Below, one piece after another: positions 46,077 through 55,419 of a stretch of DNA of 64,000 nucleotides. The notes beneath the pieces are model-generated. The model worked only from the letters and a program-made list of their open reading frames with translations, searched no databases and had not been told where the DNA came from. The stretch covers positions 3,242,001 to 3,306,000 of the forward strand of contig NZ_CP125640.1 in the NCBI RefSeq assembly GCF_030053155.1, given 5' to 3'. Within the stretch, counting starts at the first letter, position 1. The number at the start of each line of letters is the position of its first letter. The DNA is from Rhizobium sp. BT03 (GTDB lineage Bacteria; Pseudomonadota; Alphaproteobacteria; Rhizobiales; Rhizobiaceae). A program made the position numbers and the translations under genes.

Positions 46077-47450
46077 ATGATCGATGCGAAGACGCTTGCA
46101 GGCCGCCTTCCCGGCGATTTCACCTTCGGCGTCGCCACCGCCGCCTTCCAGATCGAAGGCGCGGCCAAGGCCGACGGGCGCAAGCCGTCCATCTGGGATG
46201 CCTTCTGCAATATGCCCGGCCGCGTCTACAATCGCGACAATGGCGACGTCGCCTGCGATCACTATAACCGGCTGGAGCAGGATCTCGATCTCATCAAGGA
46301 GATGGGTGTCGAAGCCTACCGCTTCTCCATCGCCTGGCCGCGCATCATCCCCGACGGCACCGGTCCGGTGAACGAGGCCGGCCTCGATTTCTACGACCGG
46401 CTGGTCGACGGCTGCAAGGTGCGCGGGATCAAGACCTTTGCGACGCTCTATCATTGGGATCTGCCGCTGCTGCTTGCCGGCGACGGCGGCTGGACGGCGC
46501 GCTCGACGGCTTACGCCTTTCAGCGTTATGCCAAGACGGTGATGAACCGTCTCGGCGATCGTCTCGACGCTGTCGCAACCTTCAACGAGCCGTGGTGCAT
46601 CGTCTGGCTCAGCCATCTCTACGGCATCCATGCCCCGGGCGAGCGCAATGTGCAGGCGGCCCTTCATGCCATGCATTATATGAATCTTGCCCACGGTCTC
46701 GGCGTCGAGGCGATCCGCTCGGAAGCCCCCAACGTGCCTGTCGGGCTCGTGCTCAACGCCGCCTCGGTCATTCCCGGCTCCGACAGCCCGGCCGATCTCG
46801 CCGCCGCCGAACGCGCACATCAGTTCCACAACGGCGCCTTCTTCGATCCCGTCTTCAAAGGCGAATATCCGAAGGAATTCGTCGAGGCGCTCGGCGACCG
46901 CATGCCCGCCATCGAAGACGGCGACATGAAGCTCATCAGCCAGAAACTCGACTGGTGGGGCCTGAATTACTACACGCCCGAGCGAGTGACCGACGATGCC
47001 GAACGCAAGGGCGATTTCCCCTGGACGGTGAAAGCGCCGCCCGCCAGCGACATCAAAACCGATATCGGCTGGGAAATCTATGCGCCGGGATTGAAGCTCC
47101 TGGTCGAGGACCTTTACCGCCGCTACGAACTGCCGGAATGCTACATCACCGAGAACGGCGCCTGCGACAACACCGGTGCCGTCAACGGCGAGGTCGACGA
47201 CACGATGCGTCTCGACTATCTCGGCGACCATCTCGATGTCGTGGCCGGCCTCTTCAAGGACGGCTATCCCATGCGCGGCTATTTCGCCTGGAGCCTGATG
47301 GACAATTTCGAATGGGCGGAAGGCTATCGCATGCGCTTCGGTCTCATCCATGTCGACTATCAAACCCAGCTGCGCACGGTGAAGAAGAGCGGCAAGTGGT
47401 ATCGCGAACTTGCAGCACAATTCCCGAAGGGCAATCACAAGGCGGGTTAG
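46077..47450 (+). CDS. GH1 beta-glucosidase
   Basis: A 457-residue glycoside hydrolase family 1 enzyme. The acid/base is E171 in TFNEPW and the nucleophile is E359 in YITENGA; the N-terminal signature FTFGVATAAFQIEGA is present. It is a cytoplasmic enzyme with no signal peptide that releases glucose from beta-glucosides such as cellobiose or plant aryl-glucosides. It follows a dehydrogenase/isomerase cluster and may belong to the same physiological pathway. The ATG at 46077 is chosen because the conserved GH1 start follows; upstream in-frame sequence is not conserved. Confidence 0.95.
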   Translation: MIDAKTLAGRLPGDFTFGVATAAFQIEGAAKADGRKPSIWDAFCNMPGRVYNRDNGDVACDHYNRLEQDLDLIKEMGVEAYRFSIAWPRIIPDGTGPVNEAGLDFYDRLVDGCKVRGIKTFATLYHWDLPLLLAGDGGWTARSTAYAFQRYAKTVMNRLGDRLDAVATFNEPWCIVWLSHLYGIHAPGERNVQAALHAMHYMNLAHGLGVEAIRSEAPNVPVGLVLNAASVIPGSDSPADLAAAERAHQFHNGAFFDPVFKGEYPKEFVEALGDRMPAIEDGDMKLISQKLDWWGLNYYTPERVTDDAERKGDFPWTVKAPPASDIKTDIGWEIYAPGLKLLVEDLYRRYELPECYITENGACDNTGAVNGEVDDTMRLDYLGDHLDVVAGLFKDGYPMRGYFAWSLMDNFEWAEGYRMRFGLIHVDYQTQLRTVKKSGKWYRELAAQFPKGNHKAG

Positions 47451-47577
47451 GTGGGGCGGCTGACGTTGCTTCCCTGAATTTTTCGCAAAGAAATAGGTCC
47501 TCGCAAATCTTCAACAGGTGGTTGCTTAAACGTTTTTGAACCCTTGACTGGCAAAGTCGGACGGTCAGGGAGTCGTA

Positions 47578-49788
47578 ATGCAGACAGCCGGAAAGTTGCA
47601 GAGCAAGGGATTGGGTATAGGCCGCCACATCGCCGTGACGGGCGTGCTGTTTTCCTTTGCCGTCATCGTCGCGATCGCCACCATCATGGTGCTGACAGCG
47701 CTCGAACGCGTGGCCGAAAATTCCAATCTCCTCGATGACGAGCGCTCGCGCGAAACGACGATCGGGGCGTTGAAGACTTTCGAGGACCAACTCGGCGCGA
47801 CGCTCGACGATTACGCCGCCTGGGACGACGCCGCCGCCAACGTCTATGCGCCCGACGGCATGGCCTGGACGGTGAGCAATTACGGCGAGATGTCGGTCAA
47901 CAGCGCGCTTTTCGACATGGCGATCGTCATCGATGACGGGAAGATGCCGATCATGGCCTATCGCGACGGCAAGCCGATGGAGGAGCCGTTTGCGGATTTC
48001 TTCACACCGTCGCTCTGGACCTTGTTCGAGACGGTGAAGGCAGCCGGGCCGACCGGAACTCCGCAGGCGGTCGGCTTCGTCACCACCAAACGGGGTATTG
48101 CCGCTGTCGGCGTGGCGCTGGTGCGAAAGAAATCCGGTGCGCTGGATGCGCCTGCCGGGAAGCACCGCTATCTCGTTTTTGCCCGCCATCTCGATAACGA
48201 CAGGGTGGCCGCGCTCGGCCAGACCTATGTCATCGGCGGGCTGAGGCTGGCGCCGGCGAATTTCGAGGCCAATTATTCCGTGCCGATCGTCGATCCGGCC
48301 GGGGCAACGCTCAAAAAGCTGGTCTGGACCTCGCGGTCACCCGGTGATGTCGGCTATGCACAGGTGCGGCCGATGGTCATTCAGGCGCTCGGCCTGGTCG
48401 GACTGTTCTTCGTGGTGCTGCTGGTCATCGGCTGGCTTGCCGGCCGCCGGTTGAAGGCCGAAGAAAACAACGCTCGCGAAGAGGCGCTGCGCGACCGGCT
48501 GAGCGGCCTTTCCAATCGCGACGGTCTCGGTCTTGCCGTCGACCGCTTCGTCGTCGAGGCGCGCCAGACCAAGCGCAACGTGCTGCTCCTCTATCTCGAC
48601 CTCGACGGTTTCAAGGAGGTCAATGACAGCTATGGCCACGGCACCGGCGACCAGTTGATCCGCGCGGTCGCGGCCGGGCTGGACGTGCTAATTCCGCAGG
48701 GCGCGGTTCTCGCCCGCATCGGCGGCGATGAATTTGCGATCGCCTTTCTCTCGGATGGCGAGAATGCCGCGGCCCTGCAACTTTCCGAGCAGATCCTCGA
48801 TTTTCTCGTCGAGCCGCTGGAGATCGGCCGTCGTGTCGTCGTCGTCGGAGCCAGCATCGGCATCGCCATGTCGCCTGCCGGGACGATCGAGCGCGAGGAA
48901 CTGGTGCGCCGCTCCGATCTTGCCATGTACAAGGCGAAGGAAGCCGGCCGCGCGCGCATGACGCTCTACGATCCGTCGATGGATGCCGATCGGGAGCAGC
49001 GCAATGCGCTGGAACTCGATCTGAGGATGGCCATCGAAAGCGGCGACCTGACGCTCGCCTACCAGCCGCTGATCGATGCGGCCTCCTATGCGCCGACCGG
49101 CGTCGAGGCACTGGTCCGCTGGAACCGTCCGGGTCACGGGCCCGTCTCACCCGAGGTTTTCATCCCGATCGCCGAGACCAGCGGCCTGATCGAATCGCTC
49201 GGCCTGTTCGTGCTGCGCAAGGCTTGCGAGACAGCCAAGCAATGGCCGGAACTCAATGTCTCGGTCAACGTCTCGCCGGGTCAGTTCCGCAATCCCGCCT
49301 TCGCCGATTATGTGCGCTATGTGCTGAAGCAGACGGAAATCGAGGCCGGCCGTATCACGCTCGAGATCACCGAAGGTTACATGATCCAGAACCCGCAGCG
49401 CACCCGCCAGTCGATCGAACGGCTGAAGGCGCTGGGGGTCAAGGTGGCGCTCGACGATTTCGGCTCCGGCTTCTCCTCGATCGGATATCTCAGGCAGTTC
49501 GGCTTCGACCGGATCAAGATCGACCGCTCGCTGGTCATGGGGGTCAACGAGGATAGGCGCCAGCGCGAGATGCTACAGGCGACGGTGGCGCTCGCCCGCT
49601 CGCTCGACATTCCGGTGACGGCCGAGGGCATCGAGACCGAGGAGCAGGCAATCGCCATGCGCCTCTTCGGCTGCGATTGCCTGCAGGGTTATTTGTTCGG
49701 AAAACCGATGACGGCCGATCGGATAACCGAGATGCTTCATGAGCGGCATGCCGCCGAGCCGTCAGGCCGCCGTCTCGGCGCAGCCTGA
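47578..49788 (+). CDS. CHASE4-GGDEF-EAL membrane protein (c-di-GMP turnover)
   Basis: A 736-residue protein. A membrane helix at about 20-42 and another at about 265-285 bracket a periplasmic CHASE4 sensor domain. The GGDEF domain has an intact GGDEF at 382-386 but no RxxD inhibitory site before it (sequence is GAVLARI). The EAL domain starts around 485 with E510-A-L in GVEALVRW and the catalytic DDFGSGFSS later. It could be bifunctional or mainly a phosphodiesterase. No partner lies in the same operon. Confidence 0.93.
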   Translation: MQTAGKLQSKGLGIGRHIAVTGVLFSFAVIVAIATIMVLTALERVAENSNLLDDERSRETTIGALKTFEDQLGATLDDYAAWDDAAANVYAPDGMAWTVSNYGEMSVNSALFDMAIVIDDGKMPIMAYRDGKPMEEPFADFFTPSLWTLFETVKAAGPTGTPQAVGFVTTKRGIAAVGVALVRKKSGALDAPAGKHRYLVFARHLDNDRVAALGQTYVIGGLRLAPANFEANYSVPIVDPAGATLKKLVWTSRSPGDVGYAQVRPMVIQALGLVGLFFVVLLVIGWLAGRRLKAEENNAREEALRDRLSGLSNRDGLGLAVDRFVVEARQTKRNVLLLYLDLDGFKEVNDSYGHGTGDQLIRAVAAGLDVLIPQGAVLARIGGDEFAIAFLSDGENAAALQLSEQILDFLVEPLEIGRRVVVVGASIGIAMSPAGTIEREELVRRSDLAMYKAKEAGRARMTLYDPSMDADREQRNALELDLRMAIESGDLTLAYQPLIDAASYAPTGVEALVRWNRPGHGPVSPEVFIPIAETSGLIESLGLFVLRKACETAKQWPELNVSVNVSPGQFRNPAFADYVRYVLKQTEIEAGRITLEITEGYMIQNPQRTRQSIERLKALGVKVALDDFGSGFSSIGYLRQFGFDRIKIDRSLVMGVNEDRRQREMLQATVALARSLDIPVTAEGIETEEQAIAMRLFGCDCLQGYLFGKPMTADRITEMLHERHAAEPSGRRLGAA

Positions 49789-49838
49789 CGGGCGGACAGG
49801 TTCCCGTAAAATGCGGCTGATCCGGAAAGGATCCTCGC

Positions 49839-50768
49839 TCAGCTGCCGATATGGCGCTGGCCGCGCTTCCGGGCGAGGGCGATCTGGTGCTGCCGCTGAC
49901 GGTAGCGCAGCCGATCCTCTTCCGTGCGCGTATGATAGCAATGGCTGCAGGAAACGCCTTCCTCGTAGAGCGGCGAGGTGATTTCCTCTGCAGTGATCGG
50001 GTTGCGGCAGGCATGGCACAGCCTGTGTTCGCCTTCCTTCAGTCCGTGCTCGACGGAGACGCGTTCGTCGAAAACGAAGCAGGCGCCGTCCCAGAGGCTT
50101 TCCTCCTGCGGCACTTCCTCCAGATATTTCAGGATGCCGCCCTTCAGATGGTAGACCTCGTCGAAGCCCTCGGCCTTCATGAAGGCGGTGGCCTTCTCGC
50201 AGCGTATGCCGCCGGTGCAGTACATGGCGATTTTCGGCTTGTTGTGCAGGCCGGAATTCTGGCGCACCCAATCGGGAAATTCGCGGAAGGTCTTCGTCTT
50301 CGGGTCGAGCGCGCCGCGAAAGGTGCCGATTGCCGTCTCGTAATCGTTGCGGGTGTCGATGACGATCGTATCGGGATCGGAAATCAGCGCGTTCCAGTCC
50401 TGAGGCGCGACATAGGTGCCGACCACCTTGTTGGGGTCGATATCCTCGACGCCCATGGTGACGATTTCCTTTTTCAGCTTCACCTTCATGCGCAGGAAGG
50501 GCATTTTCGAGGCGCGGCTTTCCTTATGCTCCAGCCCAGAAAATTCCGGCTGGGCGCGCAGGAAGGAGAGCACGGCGCCAATGCCGGCATCCGGGCCGGC
50601 GATCGTGCCGTTGATGCCCTCATGCGCCAGAAGCAGCGTTCCCTTGACGCCGTTCTCCTCGCAAAGCGCCTGCAGCGGCGCCTGGAGGCTGGCAAAGCGC
50701 GGCACGGAAACGAAATGGTAGAGTGCGGCCACGAGGAACGGGCTGGTATGTGTCAGGCTGTCGGTCAT
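49839..50768 (-). CDS. trhO: tRNA uridine-34 oxygenase / rhodanese-domain protein (TrhO, UPF0176)
   Basis: A 309-residue protein with an N-terminal acylphosphatase-like domain and a rhodanese domain whose active cysteine lies in [12 protein letters not shown]. The C-terminus has two CxxC pairs (CHACRN and CSHCY), zinc-ribbon-like. TrhO forms 5-hydroxyuridine at the wobble position of tRNA using oxygen. The size is typical. It runs in the same direction as the CYTH, CHAD and VOC genes but with gaps. Confidence 0.9.
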   Translation of the reverse strand: MTDSLTHTSPFLVAALYHFVSVPRFASLQAPLQALCEENGVKGTLLLAHEGINGTIAGPDAGIGAVLSFLRAQPEFSGLEHKESRASKMPFLRMKVKLKKEIVTMGVEDIDPNKVVGTYVAPQDWNALISDPDTIVIDTRNDYETAIGTFRGALDPKTKTFREFPDWVRQNSGLHNKPKIAMYCTGGIRCEKATAFMKAEGFDEVYHLKGGILKYLEEVPQEESLWDGACFVFDERVSVEHGLKEGEHRLCHACRNPITAEEITSPLYEEGVSCSHCYHTRTEEDRLRYRQRQHQIALARKRGQRHIGS

Positions 50769-50837
50769 GGGGCGGAAATACAGAAAATCGGCGGCTCGCG
50801 CAATTGCCTTCGCCGGTGGCGGCCTTGGCTTGAGCGA

Positions 50838-51314
50838 TTACGCTTTCGGCTGCCATTCGGAAAACGGCCGCACGCCAAAGCTTCGGTCGGGAGTGTCGTC
50901 GAGGATGCTGATGAACTCGATCGAGTGTCCGTCGGGATCCTTAAAATAGATAGACAACGCCGGCATCCAGCCGAGAACCACCGGCTCCGTTGCCGGTTCA
51001 CCCGTAAAGCCGAGAGGCTCGACCCCTTTTGCCTTGAGGAGGGCGGGCGCCTGCAGCATGCCGTCGGCGGTCATGCGGAAGGCGATGTGCAGCCGCATCT
51101 TCAGGGGCCCGGTTCCGGTTTCCCAAAGGCCGAGCATGCCGGTCTTCCTGTCATCCACCCAGAGGAAAGCGACTTTGCGCTCCTCGAACAAGGCCGCCGG
51201 TTCGAGCCCGACGACATCGCGGTAGAAGTCCGTGGAGGTCTGGAGATCGGCAACGGTCAGATGGGTCTCGTAGAGCCCGAGCAGCTTTGGCGTCGCGGTA
51301 TTTTCGGCGGTCAT
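50838..51314 (-). CDS. VOC-family protein
   Basis: A 158-residue glyoxalase/dioxygenase-like protein (LYETHLTVADLQTSTDFYRDVVGL at the start, IYFKDPDGHSIEFISIL near the end). The conserved metal-type positions His (ETHLTV) and Glu (IEF) are present. Substrate unknown; it resembles fosfomycin-resistance-like proteins only at the fold level. Confidence 0.85.
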   Translation of the reverse strand: MTAENTATPKLLGLYETHLTVADLQTSTDFYRDVVGLEPAALFEERKVAFLWVDDRKTGMLGLWETGTGPLKMRLHIAFRMTADGMLQAPALLKAKGVEPLGFTGEPATEPVVLGWMPALSIYFKDPDGHSIEFISILDDTPDRSFGVRPFSEWQPKA

Positions 51315-51443
51315 TTCTTCCTCGCGGGTCAGGTCTCTGCTTTTCGACCGCCGGAGGCTAGGACCTCAAGGTTGGTTGAGGTCAATAGGTTTTCTTGCGA
51401 TATTTCAGAGGTGCTGGCGCAATTGAAATTATAACGCCGCCTC

Positions 51444-52352
51444 TCAACTGCCGGCCGTCAGCCAGAGAAGCTCGATGCGCTGCGCTTCCTCGTCGGGATC
51501 ATCGGCAAAGACGGTTTCGGCTTTGACAAGCGCTTGGCGCCGGTCTTCCTGCTGGCGGAAGATGATGGCGTCGAGCAGATGGGCAAGGTCGTCATTGCGG
51601 GTGAAGAGCTGCGGCTCGGCCTCGACCAGCTCGCAGAGCACGGCAAGATCGTGAATGTGGCCGAGATCCTCGACGAGTTCCTTGGCCGCATCGCGTTTGG
51701 CCTTCATCGCGCCCGGCCAGACATCGCGCAAGAGGCTATGATAGAGCCGGTAGTCGTAGGTGCGTTTGCGCAGATTGTGGAAGTCGTCGGCCGATGCTTC
51801 GCCGTGGCAGGCCGCAAGCGCCGCCTTGGCCTTTCGTGCGGTGCGTCGCCAGCTCTTCGCCAGCTTGCGGGCATTCTTGCGGTGGCCGCCGTTAAATGAG
51901 ACGGCATCCAGGGCGGCGATCGCCTCCTTCAGAACATCCGAGGTTTCCGCCAGCCGCTGTTCCAGGCCGATTTCGGCTTCCGCCATCCAGTCACGGCGGC
52001 CTTCGAGAATGGCGACGATACGTCCGAGCGCCTCGCTCTCCTCCGGGCCGCGGGCCGATTGCTGCAGATATTGCGCGGTGCCGATCAGGGCATTGGCGTC
52101 GCGGATCGCCGAAAGCGAACGTGCGACATCGCGCAGCCTGGCATTTTCGCGATCCTGGAAATCCGGCGCCTCGCGAGCCACGAGCCGGTAGAGTGAGCGC
52201 AATCGTTTCAAATTCTTGCGGAAGGAATGGATCGCCTCATGCGCGCCGTCCGGCTGCTCCTCGATCAGCGCAATGGCGTCGTCCAGCTGCTCTCTCGCGG
52301 CGCTGCGGAACTCGCTGGTGAAATCGGCCTTAGGCCGAATGCGATAGGCCAT
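51444..52352 (-). CDS. CHAD domain protein
   Basis: A 302-residue all-alpha protein with conserved histidines of the CHAD domain (AHEAIHSFRKNLKRLRSLYRL, DDFHNLRKRTYDYRLYH). CHAD domains bind polyphosphate granules or accompany CYTH triphosphatases. The ATG at 52352 lies inside the 3' end of the CYTH gene (23-base overlap), so the two are translationally coupled. Confidence 0.9.
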   Translation of the reverse strand: MAYRIRPKADFTSEFRSAAREQLDDAIALIEEQPDGAHEAIHSFRKNLKRLRSLYRLVAREAPDFQDRENARLRDVARSLSAIRDANALIGTAQYLQQSARGPEESEALGRIVAILEGRRDWMAEAEIGLEQRLAETSDVLKEAIAALDAVSFNGGHRKNARKLAKSWRRTARKAKAALAACHGEASADDFHNLRKRTYDYRLYHSLLRDVWPGAMKAKRDAAKELVEDLGHIHDLAVLCELVEAEPQLFTRNDDLAHLLDAIIFRQQEDRRQALVKAETVFADDPDEEAQRIELLWLTAGS

Positions 52353-52818
52353 GCCTGTCGTGCCCGTATTCGGTGGCAAGGGCTTGGTTGGAGTAGCGGA
52401 AATCGCCGGTCACTTCGCGGCCCAGCCAGGCGGGCAGGGCCGGATCGTCGGTTTCCGCCGTCATCTCGACTTCGGCAATCACCAGCCCGCGATGCTCGCC
52501 GGCGAAGACGTCGACCTCCCAGACGAAACCTTCATGCGGAACACGGTAGCGCGTCTTCTCGATGACGATGCCGATCGCGTTCTGCAACAGTTCCTCGGCA
52601 TCGGCGACAGGGATGTCGTATTCGAATTCGTCGCGGGTGATGGCGCTGCGGCCGATCTTGATCGTCAGTCTCGCTTTCCTGCCGTCGAGGATGCGCACCC
52701 GGACGGAACGATCGTCCATCGAGGCGATGTAGCCCTGTCTCAGGACAGACTTCGTCTCGACGGCAGAACGCCATCCATCGCTGCGTACGAGAAACTTCCG
52801 CTCGATCTCTTTCGCCAT
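52330..52818 (-). CDS. CYTH domain protein (inorganic triphosphatase-like)
   Basis: A 162-residue protein starting MAKEIERKFLV, with the ExExK motif that names the triphosphate-tunnel family, and further tunnel residues in SVRVRILDGRKARLTIK and VWEVDVFAGEHRGLVIAEVE. It hydrolyses triphosphate (PPPi) in related proteins. In E. coli YgiF the CYTH and CHAD domains are fused; here they are separate overlapping genes. Confidence 0.92.
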   Translation of the reverse strand: MAKEIERKFLVRSDGWRSAVETKSVLRQGYIASMDDRSVRVRILDGRKARLTIKIGRSAITRDEFEYDIPVADAEELLQNAIGIVIEKTRYRVPHEGFVWEVDVFAGEHRGLVIAEVEMTAETDDPALPAWLGREVTGDFRYSNQALATEYGHDRHGLSHSA

Positions 52819-52943
52819 ATCGGTGAACCTTTTGTGACGATCGAGGCACGGTAGCCCAATTTCCACGGATTTCCTACCCATCTTGTCATGTGAATTGGTT
52901 TTGCCTCGACAAGGTTCCGCCGGGGCGTTATTCGGGACCAATT

Positions 52944-52968
52944 CAATCGTTTCAAACAATCGTTTCAA
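52944..52968 (+). promoter_or_regulatory. Direct repeat in the eda leader
   Basis: CAATCGTTTCAA occurs twice (52944-52955 and 52957-52968), 13 bases apart, just before the aaggagg ribosome site of eda. It could bind a LacI- or GntR-type regulator or affect translation. Confidence 0.5.
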
Positions 52969-52983
52969 GGAGGTCGCGCGACC

Positions 52984-53622
52984 ATGGGCGAGAAAACAGA
53001 GAAGCTCCTTTCCATCCTGAAACTCCAGCCGGTCGTTCCGGTTCTGATCGTCGATGATGCCAAGTCGGCCGTGCTGCTCGCCCGTGCGCTTGTGGCGGGC
53101 GGCCTGAAGGCGATCGAGATCACCATGCGCACGCCGGCGGCGCTCGATGCCGTGCGCGCCGTCGCCGCCGAGGTCGAGGGCGCCGAAGTCGGCGCCGGCA
53201 CGATCCTGAATGCCGCCCATTGGGAAGCCGCCGTCGAAGCCGGTTCGAAGTTTATCGTCAGCCCGGGCACCACGCAGGAACTGCTCGATGCCGCCGCCGA
53301 TTCCGATGTGCCGCTGCTTCCCGGCGCTGCGACCGCCAGCGAAGTCATGGCTTTGCGCGAGGAAGGCTACCAGGTGCTGAAGTTTTTCCCGGCGGAGCAG
53401 GCCGGTGGCGCGGCTCTTCTCAAGGCGCTCTCCTCGCCGCTTGCCGGCACGCTGTTCTGCCCGACCGGCGGCATTTCGCTGAAAAACGCCAATGATTATC
53501 TGTCGCTGCCGAACGTCATCTGCGTCGGCGGCTCCTGGGTGGCGCCGAAGGAACTGGTCGCAGCCGGCGACTGGGCAGGGATCACCCGGCTGGCGGCGGA
53601 GGCTGCGGCGCTGAAGGCCTGA
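52984..53622 (+). CDS. eda: 2-keto-3-deoxy-6-phosphogluconate (KDPG) aldolase
   Basis: A 212-residue class I aldolase. It has the Schiff-base lysine K133 in VLKFFPAEQAGG and the catalytic glutamate E45 in AIEITMRTP, both at the E. coli Eda numbering. It splits KDPG into pyruvate and glyceraldehyde 3-phosphate, the last step of the Entner-Doudoroff pathway, which is the main sugar route of rhizobia. It is divergent from the CYTH gene. Confidence 0.96.
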   Translation: MGEKTEKLLSILKLQPVVPVLIVDDAKSAVLLARALVAGGLKAIEITMRTPAALDAVRAVAAEVEGAEVGAGTILNAAHWEAAVEAGSKFIVSPGTTQELLDAAADSDVPLLPGAATASEVMALREEGYQVLKFFPAEQAGGAALLKALSSPLAGTLFCPTGGISLKNANDYLSLPNVICVGGSWVAPKELVAAGDWAGITRLAAEAAALKA

Positions 53623-53735
53623 GTTTCGGCAGGGAGAGGGGTGAGCCTCACGGCACAATTCCCTCGCCCCTATTTGTATTCCAACCGTCGCAAACCTATG
53701 TACTCCTCCAGCTTCAAACAGGGAGATGACAAGGA

Positions 53736-54455
53736 ATGTTCGACGCAAAGAAGCTTCTCGACCAGTTCTTGGGTTCGCAGGTGCCGGGTCTCGGCGGTTC
53801 GGTTCGCGACAGGGCGGGCGAGGCCATGCAGACGGCAAAGAACAATCCGATGAAGACCGGTGCGATTGCCGCCGCGCTTCTCGGTACCAAGACCGGCCGG
53901 AGTATTGCCGGCAACGCCCTGGCGATCGGCGGTCTCGCCGCCATCGCAGGTCTTGGCTACCAGGCCTACAAGAATTACCAGGCGGGGCAAGCGCCCGCCG
54001 CTCCCTCGGATGCACCCTCGGCAAACAATCCGGTTCTCCTGCCGCCGCCTGTCGAATCCGGCTTCGGGCCGGCGTCGCCGGCCGGCAGCAATGAGTTCGT
54101 GCTGGTGCTGATCCGCGCGATGATCGCCGCCGCCAAGGCCGACGGCCATATCGACGATGCCGAACGCGCGCTGATCATGGACAAGGTCAAGGCCGCCGAT
54201 GTCAGCGGCGAGGCTGCGGCTTTCATCGAGCGCGAACTCGCGTCGCCGACGGATATCGATGCGCTCGTCGCCGCGGCGGTCACGGAAGAACAGCGCGTCG
54301 AACTCTACACCGCCTCGCGGCTCACCATCGAGCCGGATTCGCGCGCCGAGCGCGGTTATCTCGATCTGCTCGCCGGCAGGCTCGGCCTTGCCGACCAGCT
54401 GGTCGATCATATCGAGGCGACGGTGTCGTCCGCCAAGACGACCTTGTCACAGTAA
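53736..54455 (+). CDS. DUF533/TerB-like protein
   Basis: A 239-residue protein. The N-terminal 85 residues hold small-residue-rich helices (TGAIAAALLGTKTG, AIGGLAAIAGLGYQAYKNY), then a proline-rich linker and a C-terminal TerB-like helical domain (LIRAMIAAAKADGHIDDAERALIM). This layout matches YebE-type DUF533 proteins, probably inner-membrane-associated. Function unknown. Its start follows agggagatgac. Confidence 0.85.
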   Translation: MFDAKKLLDQFLGSQVPGLGGSVRDRAGEAMQTAKNNPMKTGAIAAALLGTKTGRSIAGNALAIGGLAAIAGLGYQAYKNYQAGQAPAAPSDAPSANNPVLLPPPVESGFGPASPAGSNEFVLVLIRAMIAAAKADGHIDDAERALIMDKVKAADVSGEAAAFIERELASPTDIDALVAAAVTEEQRVELYTASRLTIEPDSRAERGYLDLLAGRLGLADQLVDHIEATVSSAKTTLSQ

Positions 54456-54519
54456 CATCTCGGCCGGTTGCCTTTGTCGGGCGGCTGGCCTATCCACTCC
54501 TCAGAACAGGGGAGTGAAC

Positions 54520-55215
54520 ATGCGCGATCTTGCAAATTTCAAGGGTTGCCCGGCGCCGAAGCCGGTGACGCTGAAGGGCCGCTTCGTCACCGTCGAACCT
54601 TATCGGCGCGCCGAACATCTCGAGGCGTTGTGGGACGGGCTCGGCGGCATGGGCATCAACCCGCTGCTGCTCTATTTCGCGCAGGACGATTTTTCCGGGA
54701 TCGAGGATTTCGCCAGCTGGCTTGAGGCCGCCTACACCAAGTCCGGCTGGCTCACCCATATCTTCCGCGACAACGCCACCGGCAAGATTGTCGGCATGGC
54801 GAACTATATGCGTGCCGACCCGGCAAACGGCGTCGTCGAGATCGGCGGGGTGGCGCATGGCGCCGAGATGAAGCGGTCGCCGCTGTCGACCGAAGCGCAT
54901 TATCTGATGGCCAAGCATGTCTTCGAGGCGCTCGGCTATCGCCGCTACGAGTGGAAATGCGACAATAAGAACGAGGCGAGCAAGACGACGGCTGCGCGTT
55001 ACGGCTTCAGCTTCGAGGGCGTCTTTCGCCAGCACATGATTTCCAAACACCGCAACCGCGACACCGCCTGGTTCTCGATGATCGACAGTGAATGGCCTCT
55101 GCTCAACGATGCATTCGAGGCCTGGCTTTCGCCGGAGAATTTCGACGCGGCCGGCAACCAGATCCGCCGTCTGCAGGATATTCGCGCCGATCTCGAGAAG
55201 GAAAGGCTCGCGTGA
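54520..55215 (+). CDS. GNAT-family N-acetyltransferase (RimJ/RimL type)
   Basis: A 231-residue acetyltransferase with the substrate and acetyl-CoA sites of the RimJ-like class (VVEIGGVAHGAEMKRSPLSTEA, YRRYEWKCDNKNEASKTTAARYGF). It may modify proteins or small molecules; the substrate is unknown. A ribosome site (ggggagtg) precedes the ATG. Its stop overlaps the GTG of the next gene. Confidence 0.88.
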   Translation: MRDLANFKGCPAPKPVTLKGRFVTVEPYRRAEHLEALWDGLGGMGINPLLLYFAQDDFSGIEDFASWLEAAYTKSGWLTHIFRDNATGKIVGMANYMRADPANGVVEIGGVAHGAEMKRSPLSTEAHYLMAKHVFEALGYRRYEWKCDNKNEASKTTAARYGFSFEGVFRQHMISKHRNRDTAWFSMIDSEWPLLNDAFEAWLSPENFDAAGNQIRRLQDIRADLEKERLA

Positions 55216-55418
55216 GCCCCGAGAGCCGCTCGCAGGCAACAGCCGCCGCCATCATCCTGCTCGGCGCCGGACTCGTCCTCTATTTCCTGCCGACCATCGT
55301 TCTGTGGATCGGCAATTTCTCGCCGACGCTGGCGATCTTCGTCGGCGTCTGCTTGATCATGGCATTTTTCGCGGTCTTCTGGCTGCGGGCGCGTTATCAG
55401 CGCGGTAGAGAAAAATAG
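55212..55418 (+). CDS. Small two-helix membrane protein
   Basis: A 68-residue protein starting at GTG 55212, which overlaps the previous stop (GTGA). Two hydrophobic helices (AAAIILLGAGLVLYFLPTIVL; LAIFVGVCLIMAFFAVFWL) end in a basic tail RARYQRGREK. No family recognised. Translational coupling with the acetyltransferase supports expression. Confidence 0.7.
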   Translation: MSPESRSQATAAAIILLGAGLVLYFLPTIVLWIGNFSPTLAIFVGVCLIMAFFAVFWLRARYQRGREK

Positions 55419-55419
55419 T

